Assembly: GCA_038258095.1 (NCBI GenBank)
Contig: JBBSQE010000021.1
Coordinates: forward strand, 1 to 20,686
DNA length: 20,686 nucleotides
Source: JBBSQE01 sp038258095
GTDB taxonomy: Bacteria; Actinomycetota; Thermoleophilia; Solirubrobacterales; 70-9
Direction of reading: 5' to 3'
Position 1 is the first letter of the stretch. Each line of letters opens with the position of its first letter. The notes under the pieces are model-generated. The model had not been told where the DNA came from. It saw only the letters and a list, made by a program, of their open reading frames with translations, and did not search any database. Positions 13,076-20,081 of this stretch are shown piece by piece. A program made the translations under genes and the position numbers.

Positions 13076-14437
13076 GTGAGCACCGCCCTGATCCTCTTCA
13101 ACCGAGACCTCCGGATCCACGACAACCCGGCGCTCTCCGCGGCGGCCGAAGCCGACCGGATCGTCCCGCTCTTCGTCTTCGACGATGCGATCCTCGGGTC
13201 GGCGTTCGCCGCTCCCAACCGTGTCGCGTTCATGCGCGAGTCGCTTCAGGATCTCGACGCGTCGCTCGAGCAGCGCGGGGGCCGATTGCTCACTCGCCGC
13301 GGCGATCCGGTCTTCGAGGCAATTAAGCTCGCGAAGGAGGCCGGCGCCGAGTCGATTCACACCAGCGCCGACTGGAGCGGATTCGCCCGCTCACGCGAGC
13401 AGAGGCTCGCGCGGGCATGCCGCGAGGAGCGGATCGAGCTGGTGCGCCACCCCGGCGCAACCGTCGTTCCGCCCGGTGAGTTGACGCCTTCCGGGGGCGG
13501 GGATCACTTCAAGGTCTTCAGCCCCTTCCACCGGGTCTGGAATGAAGCGCAGACGAGGCCACGTCTCGGCGCCCCTCGCAAGCTGACGATCCCCTCCAAG
13601 GTGAGCATCGGCCGGATTCCGGGCCTCGACTCGCTGACGGCCGGCAAGCCCTCCCCGGAGCTCGCCTCCGGTGGAGAGACCGTCGGCCGCAAGAGGATGC
13701 ATTCGTTCCTTCGCAACGAGGTCGAGGCCTACGACGACGCCCACGACGACCTCGCCGGGGCCGGGACCTCGGGGCTCTCCCCCTACCTCCGGTTCGGATG
13801 CATCTCACCGCTCGAGCTGCTGCTCGAAGCGCGCGACGCCATTGGCGGAGAGCCGTTCACCCGTCAGCTCGCGTGGCGGGACTTCTACCACCAAGTCCTG
13901 GCGGCGAACCCGAGTCTGCCGAGGCGCGACTATCGCCCCCGCGGAGACCGGTGGTCGCGCTCCCAGCGCGCCCTCGAAGCCTGGAGGGCCGGGCAGACCG
14001 GCTATCCCATCGTCGACGCCGGGATGCGCCAGCTCGAGCGCGAGGGCTACATGCACAACCGCGCGCGGCTGATCGTCGGCTCATTCCTGACCAAGGACCT
14101 CTACATCGACTGGCGCGAGGGCGCGAGGCATTTCTGGGACCTCCTGGTCGATGGAGACATCGCGAACAACGCGGGGAACTGGCAATGGGTCGCAGGCACT
14201 GGATCAGATACCCGGCCCCACCGTGTCTTCAACCCGATTCGCCAGGCCAAGCGGTTCGATCCCGAGGGTGACTACGTTCGCCGCTACGTGCCCGAGCTCG
14301 CGGCCATTGACGGCGGCGCCGTCCACCAGCCGTGGAAGATCGGGCCGCTGGAGCGCGGGTCGATCAACTACCCCGAGCCGATCGTCGATCACGCCGACGC
14401 CGTTGCCGAGTTCCGCGCCAGGCGCGGGCTGGACTGA
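13076..14437 (+). CDS. phrB: Deoxyribodipyrimidine photolyase (class I CPD photolyase)
   Basis: A 453-aa flavoprotein that uses blue light to split cyclobutane pyrimidine dimers in DNA. The N-terminal antenna-binding domain spans about 1-130 and the helical FAD domain about 200-445. By spacing against the E. coli enzyme, the electron-transfer Trp triad is complete: Trp 293, Trp 346 and Trp 369. Asn 365 matches the flavin-contacting Asn378. The motifs RQLAWRDFYHQ (263-273), TGYPIVDAGMRQL (308-320) and MHNRARL (326-332) are family hallmarks. The close likeness to actinomycete enzymes suggests a deazaflavin (8-HDF) antenna, which is inference. It is followed after 10 nt by the phosphorylase gene, whose ribosome-binding site overlaps its stop codon, so the genes may be co-transcribed. 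Confidence 0.95.
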   Translation: MSTALILFNRDLRIHDNPALSAAAEADRIVPLFVFDDAILGSAFAAPNRVAFMRESLQDLDASLEQRGGRLLTRRGDPVFEAIKLAKEAGAESIHTSADWSGFARSREQRLARACREERIELVRHPGATVVPPGELTPSGGGDHFKVFSPFHRVWNEAQTRPRLGAPRKLTIPSKVSIGRIPGLDSLTAGKPSPELASGGETVGRKRMHSFLRNEVEAYDDAHDDLAGAGTSGLSPYLRFGCISPLELLLEARDAIGGEPFTRQLAWRDFYHQVLAANPSLPRRDYRPRGDRWSRSQRALEAWRAGQTGYPIVDAGMRQLEREGYMHNRARLIVGSFLTKDLYIDWREGARHFWDLLVDGDIANNAGNWQWVAGTGSDTRPHRVFNPIRQAKRFDPEGDYVRRYVPELAAIDGGAVHQPWKIGPLERGSINYPEPIVDHADAVAEFRARRGLD

Positions 14438-14447
14438 GGCCGCGAGC

Positions 14448-15218
14448 GTGGGAGCCGGGACACGATCCGTCGGTGTGTTGATCGGCAGCAGCGCTCTCGG
14501 CTCCGGCGGGGAGCGGCTGATCGGGCTGGCCGGTGAGCTCGGCCTTCCCCTTGTCCAGCGCCACGGCACGGATCCCTACCTCCTCCCCCACCTGATCGAC
14601 CACGGCGCGAACATGCAGGCTCTGCGAGAGGCCGGATGCGACCGGGCCCTCGCGATCTCCTCGGTCGGCTCGCTTCACCCCGCGGTCGGGGTCGGCTCCC
14701 TCGTCTGCCCCGACGACTACATCGCGATCGGAGACGCCGGATCCACCTTCAGCGACGCGCGGGGCCATGGCACCCGCGACCTTGCCGGCCCATGGCGCGA
14801 CGAGGTCCTCGCCGCCTGGGCCGACTCCGATGCCGAACCGCTATCGACCTTCGAGCTCCCGCCTCCGGCCGCGACCGGCCCATCCCCGGACGGCCCTCCC
14901 CCGCCCTCGGGCGCCGGCGTCTACTGGCAGTCGCGCGGGCCCCGCTTCGAGACACCGGCCGAGGTGCGGATGATCGCAGCTCACGCCGACCTGGTCGGGA
15001 TGACCGTCGCGTCGGAGTGCGTCGCTGCGCACGAGGCCGACCTGCTCTACGCGGCGGTCTGCATCGTCGACAATCTCGCCAACGGTCTCGACACGATCCC
15101 GCTCACCCTCGACGAGTTCGAGCGCGGGCGGACCGCCGGAGTGAAACGCTTGCGCTCGAGCCTCGAATCAGTGCTGCCCCGGCTCGCGATGGCCGGCGCG
15201 GAGGGTCCGACCGCGTGA
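14448..15218 (+). CDS. Methylthioadenosine/purine nucleoside phosphorylase family protein, probably methylthioinosine phosphorylase
   Basis: A 256-aa trimeric-type PNP/MTAP-family protein that would split a purine nucleoside with phosphate. Family features include the GSSALG glycine loop (13-18), RHG (38-40), ISSVGSLHP (70-78), SRGPRFETPAE (162-172) and the GMTVASE segment (184-190). The base-recognition position matching Asp220 of human MTAP is Asn 209 in IVDNLANG. Asn there is typical of enzymes for 6-oxopurines, as in Pseudomonas aeruginosa methylthioinosine phosphorylase. A Pro-rich insert lies at 137-155. GTG 14448 is chosen because GAGG lies 8 nt upstream and the family fold starts here; more upstream codons fall inside the photolyase gene. 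Its stop overlaps the start of the deaminase gene by 4 nt, and that pairing supports the methylthioinosine assignment. Confidence 0.87.
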   Translation: MGAGTRSVGVLIGSSALGSGGERLIGLAGELGLPLVQRHGTDPYLLPHLIDHGANMQALREAGCDRALAISSVGSLHPAVGVGSLVCPDDYIAIGDAGSTFSDARGHGTRDLAGPWRDEVLAAWADSDAEPLSTFELPPPAATGPSPDGPPPPSGAGVYWQSRGPRFETPAEVRMIAAHADLVGMTVASECVAAHEADLLYAAVCIVDNLANGLDTIPLTLDEFERGRTAGVKRLRSSLESVLPRLAMAGAEGPTA

Positions 15219-16474
15219 GCTCCACGCCACCCCTTGCGATCTCCGGCGCGGTCCGCGAGGGCGAGACGGTGGGCCTGCGCTGCGAGGGCGGGACCATCGC
15301 GGCGATCGGGCCCGATGTCGTCCCGGTGGACGGCGACGAGGTCATCGACGCCGCGGGCGCACCCCTGGCGGCGCCCCTCGTCAACGGCCACACCCACGCC
15401 GCCATGACGCTCTTCCGAGGCCACGGCGATGACCTGCCGTTGATGCGCTGGCTGGAGGAGGAGATCTGGCCGGTCGAAGCCAAGCTCGAGCCCGAGGACG
15501 TCTACTGGGGCGCCCGCCTCGCCTGTGCAGAGATGATCCGAACCGGCTCCACCCGCTTCTGGGACATGTACTGGCACCCGGCCGAGACTGCCCGCGCCGT
15601 CCTCGACAGCGGACTGCGGGCGACGATCGGCGCCCCGCTGATCGACCGGGGTCCGGACAGCGCTGAGCTGAGGGAGGACGCGGCATCCAGCCTCGCCGGC
15701 CTCGCGGAGGTGGGCGAAAGAATCCGGCCTTCGCTCGCGCCCCACGCCATCTACACGGTCGGCCCGGAGTCGCTGCGGTTCGTCGCCGAGCTGAGCGACG
15801 AGCGCGATGTGCCCATACAGATCCACCTGTCGGAGACCGAGCAGGAGGTCACCGACTGCGTCGAGAGGCACGGGATGCGCCCGGCCCACTACCTCGACTC
15901 CCTCGGGATGCTCGGAGAGCGCACTCTCCTGGCCCACGGAGTCTGGCTCGACGAATCCGAGCTGGAGCTGATCGCCGAGCGCGGGTCGACGGTCGTCACC
16001 AACCCGGTGGCGAACCTGAAGCTGGCGGTTGGAGGCGTCTTCGGGTTCCCGGCCGCACGTGACGCGGGTGTCCGGGTCGGCCTCGGCACGGACGGCTCCG
16101 GCTCGAACAACTCGCTCGACCTGATCTCCGAGGTCAAGTTCCTCGCCCTCCTCCAAAAGCACGCGTCCGCCGACGCCACGGCGATCGACGCAGTTGAGGC
16201 CTGGCGGATCGCGACGGGCCGGCGTGCCCCCCTGCTCGGCGCGGGCGATCCGCTCACGGTGGGCGCACCCGCCGACCTCCTCCTCCTGCGGCCCGGCGCA
16301 CCGGAGCTGGCCCTCGGAGACCTCACTTCCGCCCTTGTCTACTCAGCCTCGGGCTCGGTGGTCGACACGACGGTCGTCGCCGGACGCGTCCTGATGCGCA
16401 GTGGCGTCATCGACGGGCTGGACGAGATCATCGAGCGCACCCGCGAGCGCGCCCGACACCTGGGCCTCGGCTGA
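15215..16474 (+). CDS. mtaD: Amidohydrolase, 5-methylthioadenosine/S-adenosylhomocysteine deaminase type
   Basis: A 419-aa metal-dependent amidohydrolase close to the MtaD/TM0936 family, which deaminates MTA and S-adenosylhomocysteine to the inosine forms. The metal site is VNGHTHAAMTLFRG (His 59 and His 61), HLSETEQE (His 204 and Glu 207), LAHGVWL (His 241) and GTDGSGSNNSLDL (Asp 293). All the expected residues are present. The small outer beta-sandwich is formed by residues 1-55 and the last 70 or so. GTG 15215 overlaps the phosphorylase stop (GTGA), giving strict coupling. Related enzymes also act on other adenosine-like or guanine-like substrates, so the substrate rests on motif likeness and on the phosphorylase neighbour. 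A hairpin 27 nt downstream may end the transcript. Confidence 0.92.
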   Translation: MSSTPPLAISGAVREGETVGLRCEGGTIAAIGPDVVPVDGDEVIDAAGAPLAAPLVNGHTHAAMTLFRGHGDDLPLMRWLEEEIWPVEAKLEPEDVYWGARLACAEMIRTGSTRFWDMYWHPAETARAVLDSGLRATIGAPLIDRGPDSAELREDAASSLAGLAEVGERIRPSLAPHAIYTVGPESLRFVAELSDERDVPIQIHLSETEQEVTDCVERHGMRPAHYLDSLGMLGERTLLAHGVWLDESELELIAERGSTVVTNPVANLKLAVGGVFGFPAARDAGVRVGLGTDGSGSNNSLDLISEVKFLALLQKHASADATAIDAVEAWRIATGRRAPLLGAGDPLTVGAPADLLLLRPGAPELALGDLTSALVYSASGSVVDTTVVAGRVLMRSGVIDGLDEIIERTRERARHLGLG

Positions 16475-16500
16475 GCGGCGGACTCGGTCTCGGCTGAACC

Positions 16501-16545
16501 GTCCCCCGAAAGCCCGACGGCCTGAAGTGTGTCGGGTTGGGGGAC
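16501..16545. terminator. Two-part hairpin downstream of the amidohydrolase gene
   Basis: GTCCCCC (16501-16507) pairs with GGGGGAC (16539-16545), and inside it CCCGAC (16513-16518) pairs with GTCGGG (16531-16536) around a 12-nt loop; a small internal bulge separates the stems. It lies 27 nt after the stop codon. There is no T-tract. The left flank AACCGTCCCCC matches the right arm of the repeat family elsewhere in the window, so this may be a relative of those repeats with the arm order reversed. Confidence 0.5.
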
Positions 16546-16663
16546 CAGAATCGGCGTCAATTCCATGCAGTCACCTGACCGCCGAGGAGGTAGTCGAGGT
16601 CTGCGCTCTCCTGGTCGACCTGGTGCGAGTCCGAGCTCGCCTGATTCACCGGCCGCCATCTGA

Positions 16664-16778
16664 CCTGGAGACGGTTGTCGGCGTGTGATTGGCAGAGCCA
16701 GCGACAACCGTCCCCAGGATATGCATGGTCTTGCTTGTCGCTGTGCGCGGATCGGAGTCAAACGCAACCGTCCCCAGG
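16664..16778. repeat. Two tandem 60-bp-period hairpin repeat units (array 2)
   Basis: Unit 1 has arms at 16664-16680 (CCTGGAGACGGTTGTCG) and 16702-16718 (CGACAACCGTCCCCAGG). They are complementary at 16 of 17 positions, and the mismatch would be a G-U pair in RNA. The loop is 21 nt. Unit 2 lies exactly 60 bp on: left arm 16724-16740 is degenerate, and right arm 16762-16778 is well conserved. The linker between units is ATATG (16719-16723). Geometry is identical to array 1 at 73-187. Right arm plus linker here (CAACCGTCCCCAGGATATG) matches the reverse complement of array 1 across its linker at 18 of 19 bases. The array ends 25 nt before the stop codon end of the convergent peptidase gene. Confidence 0.8.
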
Positions 16779-16803
16779 TCGCAACCGGACCGGAGCGGAG
16801 CGG

Positions 16804-17997
16804 CTACAGGTAGGGGAGCGGGTCCGTCGAGGCTCCGTTGATGCGGACCTCGAAGTGAACGTGAGGGCCCGTGCTGTGGCCGGTGTTCCCGGAGTATCCG
16901 ATGATCTGGCCCTGAGAGACGCTGTCCCCGGCGCTGACGGCGTAGCCCGACTGGTGGCCGTAACAGGTCGACAGGCCCTTGCCGTGGTCGATGCAGGTGT
17001 AGTTGCCGTAGCCACCGGTGTAGGCCGCGATGATCACCGTGCCCGACGCCGCGGCGCGAATCGGCGTTCCTTCCGGGACCGCGATGTCGATGCCCTCGTG
17101 CAGGCTGCCCCAGCGATATCCGTAGCCTGACGTGATCGGTCCGTCGACGGGCCAGATCAGCCCGGCGGCGCTGGGATCGCCGATCGGGCCCGCGGATAGG
17201 ATCGGGATCCCCGAGGCCTCGAGGATCTGCTTCTGGAGCTTCTCCTTGAGGCCGTCCTGAACTTCCTGGAGGCGATCGACATTGCTGTTGATCTTGTCGA
17301 GCGCGGCCTTCTGGTCGGATCGAGCGGCCACGAGAGCGGATTCATTGCCCTCGATCGCCGTGCGGGTCCGGACCAGCTCCGCCTTACGAGAGGCAATCTC
17401 GTTACGTGCCGACTCGATCGTGAGCTTGGCATCGCGCAGGCGAGCGACCGTGTTTCGCGACCGGTTGCGGAGGTAGCGGACGCGGCTGACGACGGCCTGG
17501 TCCTGCTCCTGGATGCGCTTTACGTATTCGCTGCGCCCGACGAAGTCGTTGTAGTCATCAGAGGAGAGGAGGACGGTGAGGAAGTCCGGGTCGCCCGCAC
17601 GGTAGATCGAGATCAGCATCCGGCTGAGATCCCTCACCGAAGCCCGCAGGTGGCTGCGCAGCACGATCAGCTCGTCGTGAGCCTTGGAGAGATCCTCGAC
17701 CGCGGCGTCGAGCTCTGCCTGCTTCACATCGAGGCGAGCCTGAACTGAGGCCTCGCGGTCTCGCAACCCCGCGACCGTTCCCTCCAGCGTGTCGATGCGG
17801 TCTCCAAGGCGCTTGATGTCGGTGGTCAGGACGTCGCCCCTGCCCTGCGCCTTGTCGATCTTCCCCTGGTTTTGGTCGATCCGGTCTTGGAGATCTGTAG
17901 CGAGGGCCGGCACGGCGGCCAGCAGGCAGGCGAACGCAGCGGCGGCCGCGATCAGGCCGCGCGGGGACATTCGCTTTCTCTTCGGTCCGGGAGGCAT
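16804..17997 (-). CDS. Secreted coiled-coil M23 (LytM-type) peptidoglycan endopeptidase
   Basis: A 397-aa exported protein. A basic KRKR stretch, a hydrophobic segment at about 15-30 and an ALA-T cleavage site near residue 33 form the signal peptide. Residues about 34-265 are predicted coiled coil, rich in Leu, Lys, Glu, Arg and Gln. The C-terminal M23 domain (about 275-397) carries HEGID (His 300, Asp 304), His 348 and HVHFE (His 379, His 381), so the zinc site is complete and the enzyme should cut peptide cross-links. Cys 335 and Cys 345 may form a disulfide. The layout resembles EnvC/RipC-like regulated hydrolases, though no FtsEX is nearby. Start choice: ATG 17997 has AAGGA with a 5-nt spacer; ATG 18012 would add five residues. 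The gene is divergent from the osmolyte transporter operon. Confidence 0.92.
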   Translation of the reverse strand: MPPGPKRKRMSPRGLIAAAAAFACLLAAVPALATDLQDRIDQNQGKIDKAQGRGDVLTTDIKRLGDRIDTLEGTVAGLRDREASVQARLDVKQAELDAAVEDLSKAHDELIVLRSHLRASVRDLSRMLISIYRAGDPDFLTVLLSSDDYNDFVGRSEYVKRIQEQDQAVVSRVRYLRNRSRNTVARLRDAKLTIESARNEIASRKAELVRTRTAIEGNESALVAARSDQKAALDKINSNVDRLQEVQDGLKEKLQKQILEASGIPILSAGPIGDPSAAGLIWPVDGPITSGYGYRWGSLHEGIDIAVPEGTPIRAAASGTVIIAAYTGGYGNYTCIDHGKGLSTCYGHQSGYAVSAGDSVSQGQIIGYSGNTGHSTGPHVHFEVRINGASTDPLPYL

Positions 17998-18158
17998 CGG
18001 TTTCCTTGCCATGAGCCGTGGGATGTCCGCACGACTCGCGGAAAAGGGTGGCAGATGCCCCCGCCCGGCGAGCGCGCCCGGGGCCCCTGAATGGGACCTT
18101 TCTTTCGCCCGCTCGGGACCATTGCCGGGGCCGACGCGCGCCCCCGGCCCGGTGGGTC

Positions 18159-18164
18159 TAGGAT
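18159..18164 (+). promoter_or_regulatory. -10-like hexamer for a leaderless TTG start
   Basis: TAGGAT ends 8 nt before the TTG at 18173. It is one of the best matches to TAnnnT in the window and the main reason for choosing that start codon. No ribosome-binding site is present before the TTG. Confidence 0.5.
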
Positions 18165-18172
18165 TCTCGATC

Positions 18173-19366
18173 TTGCCCGAGGGAGACCCCACCGAGCACG
18201 AGACGGCCCCTGACGGAGCGTCGTCGGTCCGCTACGAGAACGTGACCAAGCGGTACACGGGGTCAGACTCGCCCGCGGTCGAGAACCTGACCCTCGAGGT
18301 CCCGGCCGGAGAGATCTGCGTCCTGGTCGGCCCATCGGGCTGTGGCAAGACGACCGCAATGAGGATGGTCAACCGGACGGTCGATATGACCGAGGGCGAC
18401 ATCAAGATCGGCGACGAGTCGGTGCGCGACAAGGATCCCGCGAAGCTTCGCCGCGAGATCGGCTACGTCATCCAGCAGATCGGCCTGTTCCCGCACCGGA
18501 CCATCTCGCAGAACATCGGAACGGTCCCGAGCCTCCTCGGTTGGGACAACGAGAGGACGAAGGAACGGTCGGAGGAGCTGCTCGACCTGATCGGCCTCGA
18601 CCCGGAGCTCGGGGACCGATATCCGGTCCAGCTCTCGGGCGGCCAGCAGCAGCGGGTGGGAGTCGCCCGAGCGCTCGCCGCGGACCCCCTGGTGATGCTC
18701 ATGGACGAGCCGTTCGGCGCAATCGATCCGATCAACCGGGAGCGCCTCCAGAACGAGTTCCTGCGCCTCCAGGCCGATATCCGCAAGACCGTCCTCTTCG
18801 TGACCCACGACATCGACGAGGCGATCAAGATGGGTGATCGGATAGCGATCCTCCGCGAGGGAGGTCACCTCGCCCAGTTCGCGACGCCCGCCGAGATCCT
18901 GATGTCCCCGGCCGACGACTTCGTCGAGGACTTCGTCGGGGCCGACCGTGCACTCAAGCGCCTCGCTCTGATGCGGGTCAGCGACATCGATCTGTGGGAG
19001 GCGCCGCTGGCCCACATCGGCCAGTCCACAGCGGAGGTCCGCGCCAAGCTCGACGATGCGGAGGTCCCCTATGCGCTCCTCGTGGACAGCGACCGCCGCC
19101 CGGTCGGCTGGCTCTCCGAGCGAGACCTCGAGAGTGACGTGGTCCCCTCGGTGCCCGACAACGTCCCGGCGACCCGGATCGAGATCGACGACGTCATGCG
19201 CGACGCGCTGGCGGACCTCCTGGCCGGCGAATCGCAGTACGCGCCCGTGATCGATCGCAACGGGCGGATCGCGGGCGTCCTGTCGGTCGAGATCATCTCG
19301 GAGTTCCTGTCTTCCCCAGGGGCGAAGACCGACAAGCACACCGCAACGGAGCGTCCCCATGATTAG
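18173..19366 (+). CDS. opuCA: Glycine betaine/osmolyte ABC transporter ATP-binding protein with CBS domains (OpuCA/ProV-type)
   Basis: A 397-aa ABC ATPase that powers quaternary-amine uptake. Walker A is GPSGCGKTT (53-61), the Q-loop QQIGLFPH is at 101-108, the signature LSGGQQQR at 154-161, Walker B LVMLMDEP at 173-180, and the H-loop VTHD at 210-213. DEPFGAIDPINR is the wording typical of the OpuCA/ProV group. Residues about 262-385 form a CBS-domain pair, which in OpuA-type transporters senses ionic strength or nucleotides to gate transport. TTG 18173 is chosen for the -10-like element; GTG 18152 is a possible alternative, and longer frames would run into the divergent gene's upstream region. 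Its stop overlaps the next start by 8 nt. Confidence 0.92.
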   Translation: MPEGDPTEHETAPDGASSVRYENVTKRYTGSDSPAVENLTLEVPAGEICVLVGPSGCGKTTAMRMVNRTVDMTEGDIKIGDESVRDKDPAKLRREIGYVIQQIGLFPHRTISQNIGTVPSLLGWDNERTKERSEELLDLIGLDPELGDRYPVQLSGGQQQRVGVARALAADPLVMLMDEPFGAIDPINRERLQNEFLRLQADIRKTVLFVTHDIDEAIKMGDRIAILREGGHLAQFATPAEILMSPADDFVEDFVGADRALKRLALMRVSDIDLWEAPLAHIGQSTAEVRAKLDDAEVPYALLVDSDRRPVGWLSERDLESDVVPSVPDNVPATRIEIDDVMRDALADLLAGESQYAPVIDRNGRIAGVLSVEIISEFLSSPGAKTDKHTATERPHD

Positions 19367-20081
19367 CGACCTCGCGCCCCTCGTCGCCCAGATCAACTTT
19401 CAAGACCGGTCCGGCCCGCCTGACTGCGTCCAGTCGAACGGCCTGTTCTGCCCGGGATGGGCAATCGACAACATCCACCGTTTCGTGACCCCGACGATCG
19501 AGCACCTCGAGCTCGTGGCGATCTCCGTAACGCTCGGATTCGTGATCGCCTTTGCCCTCTCCATCCTGGCGCACCGGTACCGCTGGCTTCAGCCGCCTCT
19601 CGTCGCCGGCACGGGCATCCTCTACACCGTTCCCAGCATCGCGTTCTTCTTCCTGCTCCTGCCGGTGACTGGGCGAGGCAATGAAACGGCGATCATCGCC
19701 CTGACCGCCTACACCCTGCAGATCATCTTTCGCAACACGACGACGGGGCTGGCGAACGTCCCCTCCTCGGTCACCGAGGCCGGTCGCGGGATGGGGCTGA
19801 CCCGGCACCAGCTCCTGTGGCGGGTCGAGCTCCCGCTAGCACTGCCGGAGATCGTGGCCGGGCTCCGGATCGCGACCGTGTCGACGGTGGCGATCGCGAC
19901 CCTCGCCGTCTTCGCGGGCGCGGGCGGCCTCGGGTCGGTGATCTACACGGGATCGGAGTTCTTCAAGACCCAGGTGATCATCGCCGGAGGCCTCGCGATG
20001 TTCATCGCGCTCACCTTCGATGCGATCCTGTTCATCTCTCAGCGGGCGCTGACCCCGTGGCGGCGGGCGGCGGGCTCTTGA
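19359..20081 (+). CDS. opuCB: Osmolyte ABC transporter permease (OpuCB/ProW-type)
   Basis: A 240-aa permease of the BPD_transp_1 family. Membrane spans lie at about 50-70, 82-103, 110-126, 172-192 and 206-228. The coupling (EAA) loop is EAGRGMGLTRHQLLWRVELP (140-159). The N-terminal 48 residues before the first span are polar and contain Cys 23 and Cys 31, unusual for this family; if the N-terminus is outside they could form a disulfide. ATG 19359 has GGAG 7 nt upstream and overlaps the opuCA stop by 8 nt. Its own stop overlaps the next start by 4 nt. A partner substrate-binding protein is not inside the window and would be expected further downstream. Confidence 0.92.
   Translation: MISDLAPLVAQINFQDRSGPPDCVQSNGLFCPGWAIDNIHRFVTPTIEHLELVAISVTLGFVIAFALSILAHRYRWLQPPLVAGTGILYTVPSIAFFFLLLPVTGRGNETAIIALTAYTLQIIFRNTTTGLANVPSSVTEAGRGMGLTRHQLLWRVELPLALPEIVAGLRIATVSTVAIATLAVFAGAGGLGSVIYTGSEFFKTQVIIAGGLAMFIALTFDAILFISQRALTPWRRAAGS

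Larger units (their letters stand above)
16475..16803. other. 329-bp gene-free stretch between convergent genes
   Basis: No gene is supported here. The stretch holds a large hairpin (16501-16545), a non-repetitive middle (16546-16663) with a short inverted repeat GCGAG/CTCGC (16625-16629/16636-16640), and hairpin array 2 (16664-16778). ATCGGCGTCAA (16550-16560) and ATCGGAGTCAA (16751-16761) differ by one base, another internal repetition. It separates the amidohydrolase and peptidase genes, which converge. Confidence 0.7.

Noticed and set aside
14151..14447. N-terminal extension of the phosphorylase into the photolyase gene
   Set aside because: The added residues are Ser/Arg/Pro-rich out-of-frame photolyase sequence; the family fold starts after GTG 14448, which has a ribosome-binding site.
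16567..16688. Possible coding remnant with a helix-like sequence (EEVVEVCALLVDLVRVRARL)
   Set aside because: No start or ribosome-binding site of its own, it ends inside a hairpin arm, and no family is recognised.
17789..18172. N-terminal extension of the osmolyte ATPase by 128 residues
   Set aside because: This stretch is antisense to the peptidase signal region and adds no recognisable domain; family proteins start just before the conserved YENVTKRY segment.
18013..18192. N-terminal extension of the M23 peptidase by up to 65 residues
   Set aside because: It would place non-hydrophobic sequence before an obvious signal peptide and overlap the divergent promoter and start of the ATPase gene.
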